IMG/VR virus record: IMGVR_UViG_3300030108_003797 | Location: 1 to 20,691 of that record | DNA from: a virus | Reading direction: 5' to 3' (one strand) | Length of the DNA stretch: 20,691 bases | Part shown: positions 6,393-14,681 of the stretch, one piece after another | How positions within the stretch are numbered: the stretch's first letter is position 1 | How the letters are laid out: each line of letters opens with the position of its first letter | Position numbers and translations under genes: made by a program | The notes under the pieces: generated by a model | Databases searched by the model: none | Told to the model about the DNA's origin: nothing | The model's input: only the letters and a program-made list of their open reading frames with translations

Positions 6393-7038
6393 CGAATATT
6401 ACTCCTCGCATTTCCAATCTGGCCTTTAGCTCTGGATCAGTTTTAGCCCTTTCCTTGAGTTCCTCAAGGGCCTGCTCCTGGGTGCGAGTGACGCTGCCAG
6501 GCTGCTCTGGCTTGACGGCCTTCCTCGCCTGGTCATAAGCCGCACCAGCCAAACTTTTAGCCACCTGAGCGTCTCGTAACCGAGCGGCTCTCTTGTCAGC
6601 TATCTCCTCTGGCCCCTGCCCCGGCAAAGGCACATACCGCCTAAAAACCATAGGAAATTCTTGTTGAGTAATTGCAGCGCCCGTTTCTGCTCTCAATTGC
6701 GCCTGTATGTAATCCTCTAGCGCGCGGTTGTAAAGCATCCATTTTGAAGAGTGCAAAAAAGGCTCAAAGACGTCGGGGATGAAGGGCCCATATTGGATGA
6801 GAAGCGCGTCATAGGCGTTACCATAATTGAATCCGCTATCCTCTAGGTCTGCCATTGTTTTTGCAGCATCTTCCATGCGGACCGCTCTAGAAGCCTCTTT
6901 TGTTTGCTCTGCGGTAAAAGGCGACTTTTTCTTCTCTGTGCCCTCAATCGGGCTGATCTTCACCGCAGATTGATCAAAAGCAGACTGATACTCCTCTTCA
7001 GTTACAGGCTGAAATATGCTGGCATCAAATTCAGTCAT
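6385..7038 (-). CDS. Probable internal virion protein, 217 aa
   Basis: A helical, charged, soluble protein. The central region RALEDYIQAQLRAETGAAIT, then QQEFPMVFRRYVPLPGQGPE and ADKRAARL, matches a phrase I recall from many phage structural/ejection proteins (an RxETGAAI segment, then a Y-x-P-x-P-G segment, then an ADKR/QKR segment). The C-terminus is Glu/Lys-rich and probably helical. ATG 7038 overlaps the TGA of the preceding gene (ATGA) and has no strong ribosome-binding site, so translation is presumably coupled. The position between other ejection-type genes supports a virion role. Exact function is not known. Confidence 0.75.
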   Translation of the reverse strand: MTEFDASIFQPVTEEEYQSAFDQSAVKISPIEGTEKKKSPFTAEQTKEASRAVRMEDAAKTMADLEDSGFNYGNAYDALLIQYGPFIPDVFEPFLHSSKWMLYNRALEDYIQAQLRAETGAAITQQEFPMVFRRYVPLPGQGPEEIADKRAARLRDAQVAKSLAGAAYDQARKAVKPEQPGSVTRTQEQALEELKERAKTDPELKARLEMRGVIFDE

Positions 7039-7865
7039 GGGCTTGTTTGCTCATAGTAATGATCGCCATCTTTGCCTTTCCCAATGTAGGTGTAGCCAGG
7101 CACCGTAGGGGGCGCTCCTTTGACTTTGTCTGCAGGAATTTTGTAGCGTTGAGGTGCGACCTGTCCGCTTGGATCGCCACCGCCTCCAAAAATATCATCT
7201 ATTCTGCGAGGAACCTGCTCAATAATTTGAACCCCGCTTTCTGTTTGCACGATGTTGCGGGTGATTTTTTCGTACTCTGCCACCGCGATTTTATACTCTG
7301 GCGTTTCTTTGAAGGCGGGATTAGCCTCCCCTTTTAGCAATGTATTGAGTATCTGAGACTTCACATCCTTCCCTGGGAAGTAAGCGCCGCCTAGTTTCAT
7401 TTGCTCAAGCAACAGCTCGAGCTTCTGCTCCGCGAGTAACTGATCTACTTCAGCCTCATCCTTCCTTTCTTGCTCCAACTGCTTATACGCGAGCATGCCG
7501 AGCTCTTGCTCAAGCTTGCGCTTCTCTTCGCGCGTCTCTGCAGCGGCGTCTGAAAATAAATTGAACCCGGCCGCAAGCCCGTAACCCAGCGGTGAGGCGC
7601 GATTCTCAGCGTTTGCGGCTATGCCTTTGCTGAGCGCAGTGGCTAGGTCATAGATGTTTTTGCGCCGAGGCTGGGTCGATTGAAAGATCTTCTGTAGCTC
7701 TTGGACCCGGGTAGTCACATCGTCAGCCGCGGTGCGATCTCTTTCTCTAATTTGACGCAAGGTCTCTTCGTAATCTTGATAAGCTGGAGTGTCAAAAATG
7801 CTCACCGCTCCCGCCGTCGAGAACCCTTTGATCTGTTCTTCCATTTGCGCTCTGCTCATACTCAT
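7035..7865 (-). CDS. Putative virion protein with central coiled coil, 276 aa
   Basis: Not firmly recognised. Residues ~25-65 are a charged helix (YEETLRQIRERDRTAADDVT and following), ~85-115 are Gly/Ala-rich (SPLGYGLAAGFNLFSDAAAE), and ~115-155 form a strongly charged Glu/Lys/Leu helix likely to be a coiled coil. The C-terminal 60 residues are Gly/Pro-rich and end with GYTYIGKGKDGDHYYEQTSP, which resembles a small beta domain. The ATG at 7865 overlaps the TGA of the previous gene; a second ATG two codons later is equally possible. There is no clear ribosome-binding site, so coupling is likely. Context among ejection-type genes suggests an internal or tail-associated virion protein. Confidence 0.72.
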   Translation of the reverse strand: MSMSRAQMEEQIKGFSTAGAVSIFDTPAYQDYEETLRQIRERDRTAADDVTTRVQELQKIFQSTQPRRKNIYDLATALSKGIAANAENRASPLGYGLAAGFNLFSDAAAETREEKRKLEQELGMLAYKQLEQERKDEAEVDQLLAEQKLELLLEQMKLGGAYFPGKDVKSQILNTLLKGEANPAFKETPEYKIAVAEYEKITRNIVQTESGVQIIEQVPRRIDDIFGGGGDPSGQVAPQRYKIPADKVKGAPPTVPGYTYIGKGKDGDHYYEQTSP

Positions 7866-9991
7866 GCTGGGTATTGCTGCCCGGGAGTCGGGAATCGGAA
7901 CGGTTGATCAGTATTGATCGGCGGCATGGGTGTCTGCCCCGGAATAAATATCGCAGGCCCTAAGGTTGTGGTGCCTTGCGGCGGTGCTTGCTGGGGAACG
8001 GGTTGCTGTTGTTGAGGCGCCGGCATGCCCATCTGCTGCGCCTGCTGATTCAGAAATTGTTGGTTTTGCGCCAAGGCTTGCTGCTGATTTTGGAATTGAC
8101 CAAAGGCACCGAATGCCCCTAGCCCTGCTGACAATGCAGCGTTGAATGCGTTGGGCGGCAACGCAAATGCGGTTTGTGTTTTGCTCGGGCCCGTTTGCTG
8201 GCCTGCCATTGACACAAACGGCATTAAGGCCGTGTACTGCGCTAAAGGCGCTTGCTGAGCGCTCAGTAGTGCCTGGCGCTGCGCGTCCAGCTGAGACTGT
8301 CGCAATTGTTGCTGTTGCTGACCCATCGATGTCAGCATGCCTATGTCTGCGGCCGCAGCCTGCTGAGCCTGACTTCCAAGCCCCGTAAGTCCCGAGGCCA
8401 GGCTTTGTCTACCCTGCTGCAACGTCTGGCCTGCCTGCCCTTGTACTTGACCCAAGTTGCCATACCCCGCAGCGATAGCAGAAGCCTGCTGCGCTTGCTG
8501 CTGGGCCATCTGCCTCTGCGCCGCTAGACGGCTGGATGCAGATTGTTGCATTTGAGATTGGCGCGCCAGGTTGGCCCGTTGCTGCGCCTCTGCTGCGCTC
8601 ATTTCTTGGTCTGATAAGGCCTGGGTGCCAGCAAAGCGTTGGCCAGCGAGGGAAGCGATCTGCCCACTATATCGTTGCTGCGCTGCCAATCGGCGTTGCG
8701 CTGCGTCACTCAGTGAGTCTGCTAGGCGTTCACCGGCGGCGCTTTCCAATTGCGCCCGTCGCCCGAGCTGATCTGCGAGCGAACTCCCTGCGGTAAATCG
8801 TTGCTGCGCGCCACTACCTAACCGGCCCGCCAAGCTTTCGCCGGCGGTAAACCGCTGACCGGCCAAACTCGCGAGTCCAGATGATGCAGCTCGTTGCGCC
8901 TCTTGCTGTCGCGCAAACTCGTTCAAGGCACGCTGTTCAGCGCTCTGGAAGCCGCTAGAGCGTATTGCAGCCAATCGGTCTGCCAGACCCCTACCTAACG
9001 CCTCTCGGCGCTCCGCAGCGCTTAGGCGAGCTCTGGAGCCAAATGCCGATTCGCCGCCTGTCTGTATATCTCTGGCGCGCTGCGCGATGTCTTGTTGCTC
9101 ACCAGCCTCAAAGACATCGTCGATCGTCTGTTGCACCACTCGATCCTCAAAAGGATCGAAGAACGCAGCTGTCATTCGGGGATCGAAACCGCCTGTAGTC
9201 TGACGTAATCGCGCCTCTGACTCCGAAAGCCTTCGACCAAGATCGCCTAATCCTGCAGCGGTCGTGCGCTCTGCAGCGCCAAGCCCAAGGTCTAGCCCTC
9301 CGACTGCCGACCGTAGAGCTGCCTCTGATCGGCCCAAGCCGGGGGCTAAACTTCCTATTGCCGCCCTGCGCTGCGCTAACGCGCCACCCAAGTCGCCGCC
9401 GAAACGGTCGATCGCTTGCTGCTCTCGGGCGAGTGCCGTGTCGAGTTCTTGGCCCAGAGTAGAAACGCCGCCGCGGAGTGTCCCGGTCGCCTGATCAACT
9501 CGCCGGCCCAGCGCCTGTTCGCCCTCTCGAGAGACGCGATCTAGAGCGTCGAGATCGGCGCCGAACCGACCCGTCGCACGGCGCGTCGTGCCCATAGCTT
9601 CTCCGAGGCCCCGCTTCAACGTTGATAGACCACGTTGCTCTGATCTCAACTGGTCTCGTATACCAGCCTCTAAATCACGTTGACCGCCAAATAACTCGCG
9701 CTCCGCAGCGCGTAAAAACGGCTGCTGCGAGCCAATACTACGCCTAGCTAACTGTTGAGCGGCTATTTGGTCTGGACTAAATCCCGCTATCTCTTGCGGA
9801 ATGACAAGGGGTCTGCCTTGCTCATCGAAAAAAGTTCTCTCCGCTGCGCGGAAGGCGCCAGGTAAGAAGCCGCCCTGACCGTCCAGCCCAAACAGCAATT
9901 GCTGAATGACGGGGTCCATGCTGACGTCGCCGCGCATGATGTTGGCAACGAATGGCAGTTCTCCGGTCTGTGTGGTTGGCCCGTTGCTCAT
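7862..9991 (-). CDS. Large Gln/Ala-rich coiled-coil virion protein, 709 aa
   Basis: A long, low-complexity, mostly helical protein, presumed minor virion or ejection protein. The N-terminal ~90 residues look folded (ELPFVANIMRGDVSMDPVIQ, FRAAERTFFDEQGRPLVIP). Residues ~100-265 have helices of ~20 residues with Gly/Leu punctuation. At ~275-340 the phrase FFDPFEDRVVQQTIDDV followed by AFGSRARLSAAERRE resembles a conserved block (Asn-Pro-Tyr...VV, then GAFGGSR) found in many aquatic phage structural proteins. Residues ~370-460 carry loose repeats (SLAGQRF twice, QQRFTAG). The C-terminal third is Gln-rich and ends Pro/Gln-rich. The frame is open to 10042, but ATG 9991 is preferred: GGGG lies seven bases upstream and the preceding gene ends one base before it. 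Confidence 0.8.
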   Translation of the reverse strand: MSNGPTTQTGELPFVANIMRGDVSMDPVIQQLLFGLDGQGGFLPGAFRAAERTFFDEQGRPLVIPQEIAGFSPDQIAAQQLARRSIGSQQPFLRAAERELFGGQRDLEAGIRDQLRSEQRGLSTLKRGLGEAMGTTRRATGRFGADLDALDRVSREGEQALGRRVDQATGTLRGGVSTLGQELDTALAREQQAIDRFGGDLGGALAQRRAAIGSLAPGLGRSEAALRSAVGGLDLGLGAAERTTAAGLGDLGRRLSESEARLRQTTGGFDPRMTAAFFDPFEDRVVQQTIDDVFEAGEQQDIAQRARDIQTGGESAFGSRARLSAAERREALGRGLADRLAAIRSSGFQSAEQRALNEFARQQEAQRAASSGLASLAGQRFTAGESLAGRLGSGAQQRFTAGSSLADQLGRRAQLESAAGERLADSLSDAAQRRLAAQQRYSGQIASLAGQRFAGTQALSDQEMSAAEAQQRANLARQSQMQQSASSRLAAQRQMAQQQAQQASAIAAGYGNLGQVQGQAGQTLQQGRQSLASGLTGLGSQAQQAAAADIGMLTSMGQQQQQLRQSQLDAQRQALLSAQQAPLAQYTALMPFVSMAGQQTGPSKTQTAFALPPNAFNAALSAGLGAFGAFGQFQNQQQALAQNQQFLNQQAQQMGMPAPQQQQPVPQQAPPQGTTTLGPAIFIPGQTPMPPINTDQPFRFPTPGQQYPA

Positions 9992-9992
9992 A

Positions 9993-11750
9993 TCAAGCCC
10001 CTTTACCGGCCGGCGGTGCTGATGCACGACCGCTGAATACATCCATCATTTCGTACATCAAATCGGTCCCCCGATCTCTGTCTTCTTCCCGTGAGGGCGT
10101 CAAAGTGAGGACACCGTTTTTGTTTTTCATATCGAAGGCACCAGCCCCTCGCACTGCGCGGCCGGTCATCACGAATTCACCGTCGCTCAACATGGCGGGG
10201 ATGTCATCGCTGATTTCGGTACCGGGTCCATCAATGTCGCCGTCCATGCGGACAAACATGGCGCTCTCTACATTACCGCCATCTCTATAACCGACCACTG
10301 GAGCACTAGCTCTTCTGCCCCCGCTTAGTGTCGGCATGGTGTCTTGCGGCAACAGTCCAAACTCTACGGGGTTGGGCGGAGGCTGTCCTGTCCTTCTGGC
10401 GATCTCAGCCTCAATGTTATATCGCCCCGCGGCGTTCATTTGCGTTAGGGGAGTGAGAGGTACGCCCTTGATTTTCTTGGCCTCATCGTAAGCCAATTTG
10501 CCAATGAGACCGGCAAGGCCAGCAGCGCCCAGCATGCCGCCAGGGAAGCCGCCACCGCCACCACCCATGCCGCCGAAAGCATTAGCGAAAGCGTTTCCGC
10601 CGCCCATTTGCTGCTGCCCCGGTTGCAAGACGTTGCCGAAGAAGTCTGTGACATTTTGTGCGAGCCCTCGATTATCGACGCCGGGGGTGATGAATTCACC
10701 TATAGACCCAACCACCCCAGCGCCGGCATACGGACTGATCAAGCCCGCTTTTTGCAAATCAATCAAGATCTCATCGGGGGTCAAGCCTGCTTGTCCTGCT
10801 AACTTGATTTGCTCTCGTATCGCCGGATTATTTTGTCCCGCCTTGAAAAGAATGTCCCCGGGGTCACTGCCAAAAATGGTCTGCCCCAAATTGTCAATGA
10901 GGCCCACCCCATCTACACCGGGCATGATGTATTCGCCAATATTGCCAATGACATTCTGCAAACTGCCAATACCGCTTTGGATCGCTGCGCCAGGGTTACG
11001 GAAAAAATTCGTGATGCTTGAGGCAAAACTGCCGCCGCCACCGGGCATAGGCGCTGTTAATGAGGCGATACCGGCTATTGGGTTCCCAGCCTTAAAGGCA
11101 TCATACGTTGAGTAAGCCCGTGAAATGCCAGCAGCGATTCCCTGGTGAGGGCCCGGTATAAACTGAGCTACATCGGCAATCGGCTTAATGACCTTTTTGC
11201 CGACCTTTTTAATGCTCTTCCACGTCTTTTTAAAAAACCCAAACTCTTCCAAACCTGTGAGCGGGTTGAGACTAGCGATGCCAGCGCCTGCTACATAAGC
11301 CTCTGGATCGAGATCAAGTTCTTGGAACCGTCTCTCTACCGCCAACTCAAACTGTGGGTCGGCCATCATTTGGGGCGGTAACACGACCTCCCCAGGCGTC
11401 AGATGCGCCAATAGAACGTCTTCGCCTCGGCCTGCTTGCGCCAACTCGAGGGCCATATCACCTAACGGCGCCTGTGCCCCTATCTCAGCGGCCTCCGCTA
11501 AACCCTCTGCCACCTTGACCTCTGTGGGATCTTCAGCGGTATCGCGGGCCTCCATCAGTGCGAGTACGGATTGTGTGAGGGCGTCATCCTTCGTTTGCGC
11601 TGGGGCCATCTCAGCTGCTTGCAAACCTCGCGCAACAGCTGGATCCTGTATGTCTATGTAATCAGTGTCTACCGACCCTCCCTCTGCCATCATCATTGGC
11701 ATCTGTGAGGCCCCGAGCATTGCGATCCTTTCTTGCAGAAGTGTGTTCAT
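9993..11750 (-). CDS. Gly-rich virion protein with tape-measure-like PGE(F/V)V motifs, 585 aa
   Basis: Inferred virion structural or ejection protein. Two related phrases stand out: HLTPGEVVLPPQMM at ~116-129 and GPGTEISDDIPAMLSDGEFV followed by MTGRAVRGAG at ~508-537. The second matches the PGTG...D-x-(V/I)PA-(M/L)L-(T/S)-x-GE-(F/Y)-V motif seen near the C-termini of many tape-measure and related phage proteins. A basic segment FFKKTWKSIKKVGKKVIKPI (172-191) precedes hydrophobic Gly/Ala-rich regions. Residues 268-300 and 347-380 are an internal duplication (IGEYIMPGVDG versus IGEFITPGVDN). Residues 382-420 are poly-Gly-like and hydrophobic. ATG 11750 overlaps the TGA of the previous gene and uses its GGTGA as a weak ribosome-binding site. 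It stops one base before the next gene's ATG. Confidence 0.78.
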   Translation of the reverse strand: MNTLLQERIAMLGASQMPMMMAEGGSVDTDYIDIQDPAVARGLQAAEMAPAQTKDDALTQSVLALMEARDTAEDPTEVKVAEGLAEAAEIGAQAPLGDMALELAQAGRGEDVLLAHLTPGEVVLPPQMMADPQFELAVERRFQELDLDPEAYVAGAGIASLNPLTGLEEFGFFKKTWKSIKKVGKKVIKPIADVAQFIPGPHQGIAAGISRAYSTYDAFKAGNPIAGIASLTAPMPGGGGSFASSITNFFRNPGAAIQSGIGSLQNVIGNIGEYIMPGVDGVGLIDNLGQTIFGSDPGDILFKAGQNNPAIREQIKLAGQAGLTPDEILIDLQKAGLISPYAGAGVVGSIGEFITPGVDNRGLAQNVTDFFGNVLQPGQQQMGGGNAFANAFGGMGGGGGGFPGGMLGAAGLAGLIGKLAYDEAKKIKGVPLTPLTQMNAAGRYNIEAEIARRTGQPPPNPVEFGLLPQDTMPTLSGGRRASAPVVGYRDGGNVESAMFVRMDGDIDGPGTEISDDIPAMLSDGEFVMTGRAVRGAGAFDMKNKNGVLTLTPSREEDRDRGTDLMYEMMDVFSGRASAPPAGKGA

Positions 11751-12061
11751 GTGGTCACCGTCACTGTGCCTACGCCAAGGGCTGCGGAAACGCCAGACGG
11801 GTAAGTCTGGTGCTCATACAGATTTCTAAACCGCGTGCCATCAAACGCCTGATGCACTTGCTCCGTAGTATTAAAAATAATCGCTCCCGTTGCAAATTGT
11901 AGCTCTGCAATTTCAGTGGCGTTAAAGTGGGGAGAAATAGAAAAATCGACGCCCCCTAAATTAATTTCAAGAATTCTGACTAGCCGATTGAAAGTATCTG
12001 CGGATACGGACTGATCATCCCCCCGTGCCAGAGGCAAACGAGTGGGTAATAAGACGCTCAT
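11747..12061 (-). CDS. Small virion-module protein ending in GTVTVTT, 104 aa
   Basis: Not firmly recognised. The N-terminal part includes a helix (SADTFNRLVRILEINLGGVD) and the centre reads like beta strands (IAELQFATGAIIFNTTEQVH, GTRFRNLYEHQTYPSG). The last seven residues, GTVTVTT, are the same as the C-terminal tail of the otherwise different protein at 16052-16375. The ATG overlaps the TGA of the gp10-like gene (TGATG) without a strong ribosome-binding site. The stop overlaps the next ATG (ATGA). Location directly after the stabilisation protein suggests a tail-hub or connector accessory; this is context only. Confidence 0.7.
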   Translation of the reverse strand: MSVLLPTRLPLARGDDQSVSADTFNRLVRILEINLGGVDFSISPHFNATEIAELQFATGAIIFNTTEQVHQAFDGTRFRNLYEHQTYPSGVSAALGVGTVTVTT

Positions 12062-13956
12062 CAGCGCCGTCCGCTAGGCTGTATTTCTAGTCGTGTGCTG
12101 CCAAGTCGCCACTTGTAGCCCTTGGCATCGGTGTCGGACAAATCATCATCAGAGGCAAATCGCAGCACTACTTGGCGCGCTCTACTTCGCAAACTTTTGA
12201 AGGTGGTGTCCGTTAGTAGCTGAGTCGTGCTGTCAGTCACCAACGCCTCGCCCGGGAAGTTCCTCCGCTTGAGGAGTAAGTTGATTGCAGGCGTGTTGCT
12301 GATGCCCGCGTCGATTACAAACTTGACATCGGGCACTACCTCTTTGATAAAGCTGAAGTTTTCGCCATCACCAAGATCGATGTCGGCCGACTCTACGAAC
12401 ACCCCAGACATCTTTGACTCATTATCGTCGTACCCTGTCTCATGCTGAAAGATGCATTGCGTGCTGTCTGTGGTAGCCGCCGCAAAAGGCGTGTCATCAA
12501 TCCCAGCATCGAGCCAGGAGTAGCGCACGAGAGACCCTATGCTCCAATGATTCTCTTCGTAATTGTAAATGACGTATCGGCTGATTTCGCCCGTGCCGTC
12601 CTCTAGGCTAGGATAGAAAAACCACATTTCCCCGTATTCTGAGTTTAGACCCATGTGGCACTTAAAAGCCTGACCGAGGTTGATGTCATTAAAAACATAC
12701 TCTTGGACTGAGCACGGCAGTTTTTGTACGGATCCGGTGTAGGTGTAAAACCCGGTTTTACTCGCAAAGAATACGCCATTGGGCGCCGCTACAGCAGCTT
12801 TGGGCCCGATCAACCCAGCCCCCTCATTGACCAGATTCACCGCAAACGTCAGTGGTGGGCCGATAAACTGCATGCTGTACAGGCTGGTGTCTGTCCAGAT
12901 GAGCACTTCTTGACGGCTCTTGATTCCGCCAACGATGAAGCTACCGCTTGATATTCGGAGAGAACCAGCACTGTTTGTGTTAAGCGGCTCAAACTCTAAT
13001 TCGTTTTCTTGATCACTAAACGCGATAAGCATCGGATCTACCGATCCTGTCCGGCTACCGCCGGCTAATGGGTCGGCGCCTAACACAATCAAATGCCTGT
13101 CAGTCTCTGAGGTGATCACCTGCAGCGCTTTCGTGGGCACCTTGTTAGCGCCACTAACACCAGATAACTCAACGGCCCGTGTCGATGTGCCATCGCTCTC
13201 TAGCCACCTGTAAATGCCGCCACCTCGGACATTGATAATCAGGTTTTCGCCATAGTTGTCATGCGTCCAGATGCGCAGCTGATTGACATTTGAGATCGGT
13301 GAGGCCGAGCCCCAACCGCCAGCACCCCAGGTGCCGACCCCCCAACCAGTGGCGATCACATAGGTATCGAGCCCTGTATTAATTTGATAGGCCCCGACCG
13401 TGCTACTACCGCCGTTCCCTGAGTCACTAGCATTAGCCGTGACCGTCGTGCCGGCTGTATCTTTTGCGGTGATTTCGTAAGCGTTTGCCGAGGTCACAAG
13501 GCTTATTTGATATTCCTGATTGAGCACCGCAGCGGTCACGTTACCGCCAAGAGAGGCAGCGCCACTAAAGGTAACAAAATCGCCCGTCACCGCACCATGC
13601 GCCGTGTCTGCCACGGTGATCGTACTGCTACCATTCGTAGCAGAAAAGGTAACGTCACCAGCGCCCGTGGTAAGGCGCAGAGGCGTCACGTCATAATAGG
13701 CGTCGCCTAGCTCGATATAGTATTTGAAGGTGGTGCCGATCCCGAGATATCGGGTGCCATCTAGCGCTATCCATGCGTGCAGTGCGCGGCCAGTACCAAG
13801 GTAGTTGCTCTCTCCAAGCTTGCGCCAGCCACCGACTTTTTCCACGCGCCCTTGTCTGAAGCGGACCAGGTTGCCATCGACCCAGCCGCCCTTCGCCGCA
13901 TAATCAGTGGATTCTTTGTCTATCCCCGGCCGGAACTCTATCGCTTGCAGTGGCAT
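12061..13956 (-). CDS. Packaged-DNA stabilisation / tail hub protein (P22 gp10-like)
   Basis: In P22-type podoviruses gp10 closes the portal channel after DNA packaging and links the gp4 ring to the tail needle. The N-terminus IEFRPGIDKESTDYAAKGGW followed by VDGNLVRFRQGRVEKVGGW is the hallmark opening of the family (Pfam phage stabilisation protein). The rest is long and beta-rich, with repeated aromatic strands such as EVLIWTDTSLYSMQFIGPP and NHWSIGSLVRYSWLDAGID, consistent with a propeller-like body. Residues ~98-190 look like an inserted beta domain (STITVADTAHGAVTGDFVTF, ANAYEITAKDTAGTTVTA), probably a surface decoration. The 631-aa length exceeds P22 gp10 (about 470 aa), partly because of this insertion. 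ATG 13956 follows the previous stop by three bases, with weak GG as ribosome-binding site. Confidence 0.85.
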   Translation of the reverse strand: MPLQAIEFRPGIDKESTDYAAKGGWVDGNLVRFRQGRVEKVGGWRKLGESNYLGTGRALHAWIALDGTRYLGIGTTFKYYIELGDAYYDVTPLRLTTGAGDVTFSATNGSSTITVADTAHGAVTGDFVTFSGAASLGGNVTAAVLNQEYQISLVTSANAYEITAKDTAGTTVTANASDSGNGGSSTVGAYQINTGLDTYVIATGWGVGTWGAGGWGSASPISNVNQLRIWTHDNYGENLIINVRGGGIYRWLESDGTSTRAVELSGVSGANKVPTKALQVITSETDRHLIVLGADPLAGGSRTGSVDPMLIAFSDQENELEFEPLNTNSAGSLRISSGSFIVGGIKSRQEVLIWTDTSLYSMQFIGPPLTFAVNLVNEGAGLIGPKAAVAAPNGVFFASKTGFYTYTGSVQKLPCSVQEYVFNDINLGQAFKCHMGLNSEYGEMWFFYPSLEDGTGEISRYVIYNYEENHWSIGSLVRYSWLDAGIDDTPFAAATTDSTQCIFQHETGYDDNESKMSGVFVESADIDLGDGENFSFIKEVVPDVKFVIDAGISNTPAINLLLKRRNFPGEALVTDSTTQLLTDTTFKSLRSRARQVVLRFASDDDLSDTDAKGYKWRLGSTRLEIQPSGRR

Positions 13957-13959
13957 ACA

Positions 13960-14391
13960 TTATGCCAACCGGATGATGGCGCCCGTTGCTGTGGGGGAGG
14001 GGAAAACAACAGTGAAATTGCCTGCCGTACTCGATTTGTCAGAGCCAAAGTCTAGGCTGCAAACCGCTTTGTTTGAGGCAGAAGAGTTGTAGATAAGGGC
14101 CCCCCGGACGCCACTCAAAGTCGCCGTACCAAACGTAAGGTCTGCAAAGTCGCACACCGCAGTGGAGCTGGCCAGAACTGGCGTGACGCTGGTAAGGGCG
14201 TTACCACCGCTTGTGTAGTTGGTGCCAGACGCTTCCTGGCTCGTTGTAAAGGCTGTAGTGCTGGCGCCTAAAGTCGCTGAGGATGTGTACAACGCTAGTT
14301 TGAAAGTGTTGCCAGAGCTCGCAGTAAAATTATGAGTGCCTACAAGAAGCTCTTGTTTAAACGAATTTGCCACTGCATTTGAGATCGCCAT
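13960..14391 (-). CDS. Conserved beta-rich phage structural protein (decoration/fibre-like), 143 aa
   Basis: The product is nearly all Thr/Ser/Ala/Gly-rich beta strand: FKQELLVGTHNFTASSGNTF, then KLALYTSSATLGASTTAFTT, CDFADLTFGTATLSGVRGAL, and a hydrophobic end GNFTVVFPSPTATGAIIRLA. From memory this is a recognisable family common in aquatic phage genomes beside connector genes, where it is annotated as hypothetical, decoration or fibre protein. No enzymatic motif is visible. The ATG at 14391 overlaps the TAA of the previous gene (TAATG), and AAGGAG lies five bases before it, one of the strongest ribosome-binding sites in the cluster. That strength would fit a protein needed in many copies per virion. 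Confidence 0.78.
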   Translation of the reverse strand: MAISNAVANSFKQELLVGTHNFTASSGNTFKLALYTSSATLGASTTAFTTSQEASGTNYTSGGNALTSVTPVLASSTAVCDFADLTFGTATLSGVRGALIYNSSASNKAVCSLDFGSDKSSTAGNFTVVFPSPTATGAIIRLA

Positions 14392-14681
14392 TAGAGCTCC
14401 TTCAGTATTTTAGCTAGATCAGCGTGCCCCTGACTGTTCAACAGATACGCCAGAGTCGTGCGATCACTTGATATCGCACTCTTCATATTTCGCAAGACTA
14501 CCTCATATAGCTGCTGTCTGAAAGCCTCGGCCTGCTGGCGTATGTGAGGGGGAGCATTCTCTGAAATCCCCGCAATTTGCTCTATTGCGCGATTGGCCCA
14601 GAACTCAGGTGGGTGACCTCCATTGTCGGAGGTGGCAACCCCAACCGTTCCCACCTCTACCCCTACGTTTGCGCTTATCAT
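14391..14681 (-). CDS. Small helical virion-module protein, 96 aa
   Basis: An 18-residue Gly/Val-rich start (MISANVGVEVGTVGVATSDN) is followed by GGHPPEFWANRAIEQIAGIS and a helical remainder (PPHIRQQAEAFRQQLYEVVL, SDRTTLAYLLNSQGHADLAK). I recall the HPPEFWA...PPxIRxQA...SDRTT pattern from uncultured aquatic phages, always near the head-tail genes, but know of no assigned function. ATG 14681 overlaps the TGA of the previous gene (ATGA). AAGGG abuts the ATG too closely to be an ideal ribosome-binding site, so coupling is likely. It overlaps the next start by one base. Confidence 0.75.
   Translation of the reverse strand: MISANVGVEVGTVGVATSDNGGHPPEFWANRAIEQIAGISENAPPHIRQQAEAFRQQLYEVVLRNMKSAISSDRTTLAYLLNSQGHADLAKILKEL

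Noticed and set aside
9992-10042. Upstream extension of the Gln/Ala-rich protein to 10042
   Set aside because: The extra 17 codons overlap the preceding gene, and the ATG at 9991 has a well-placed GGGG and directly follows that gene's stop.
10498-11115. 205-codon plus-strand ORF rich in Pro
   Set aside because: It is the reverse complement of Gly-rich codons in the 585-aa virion gene; the poly-Pro stretch mirrors poly-Gly. No independent start signal.
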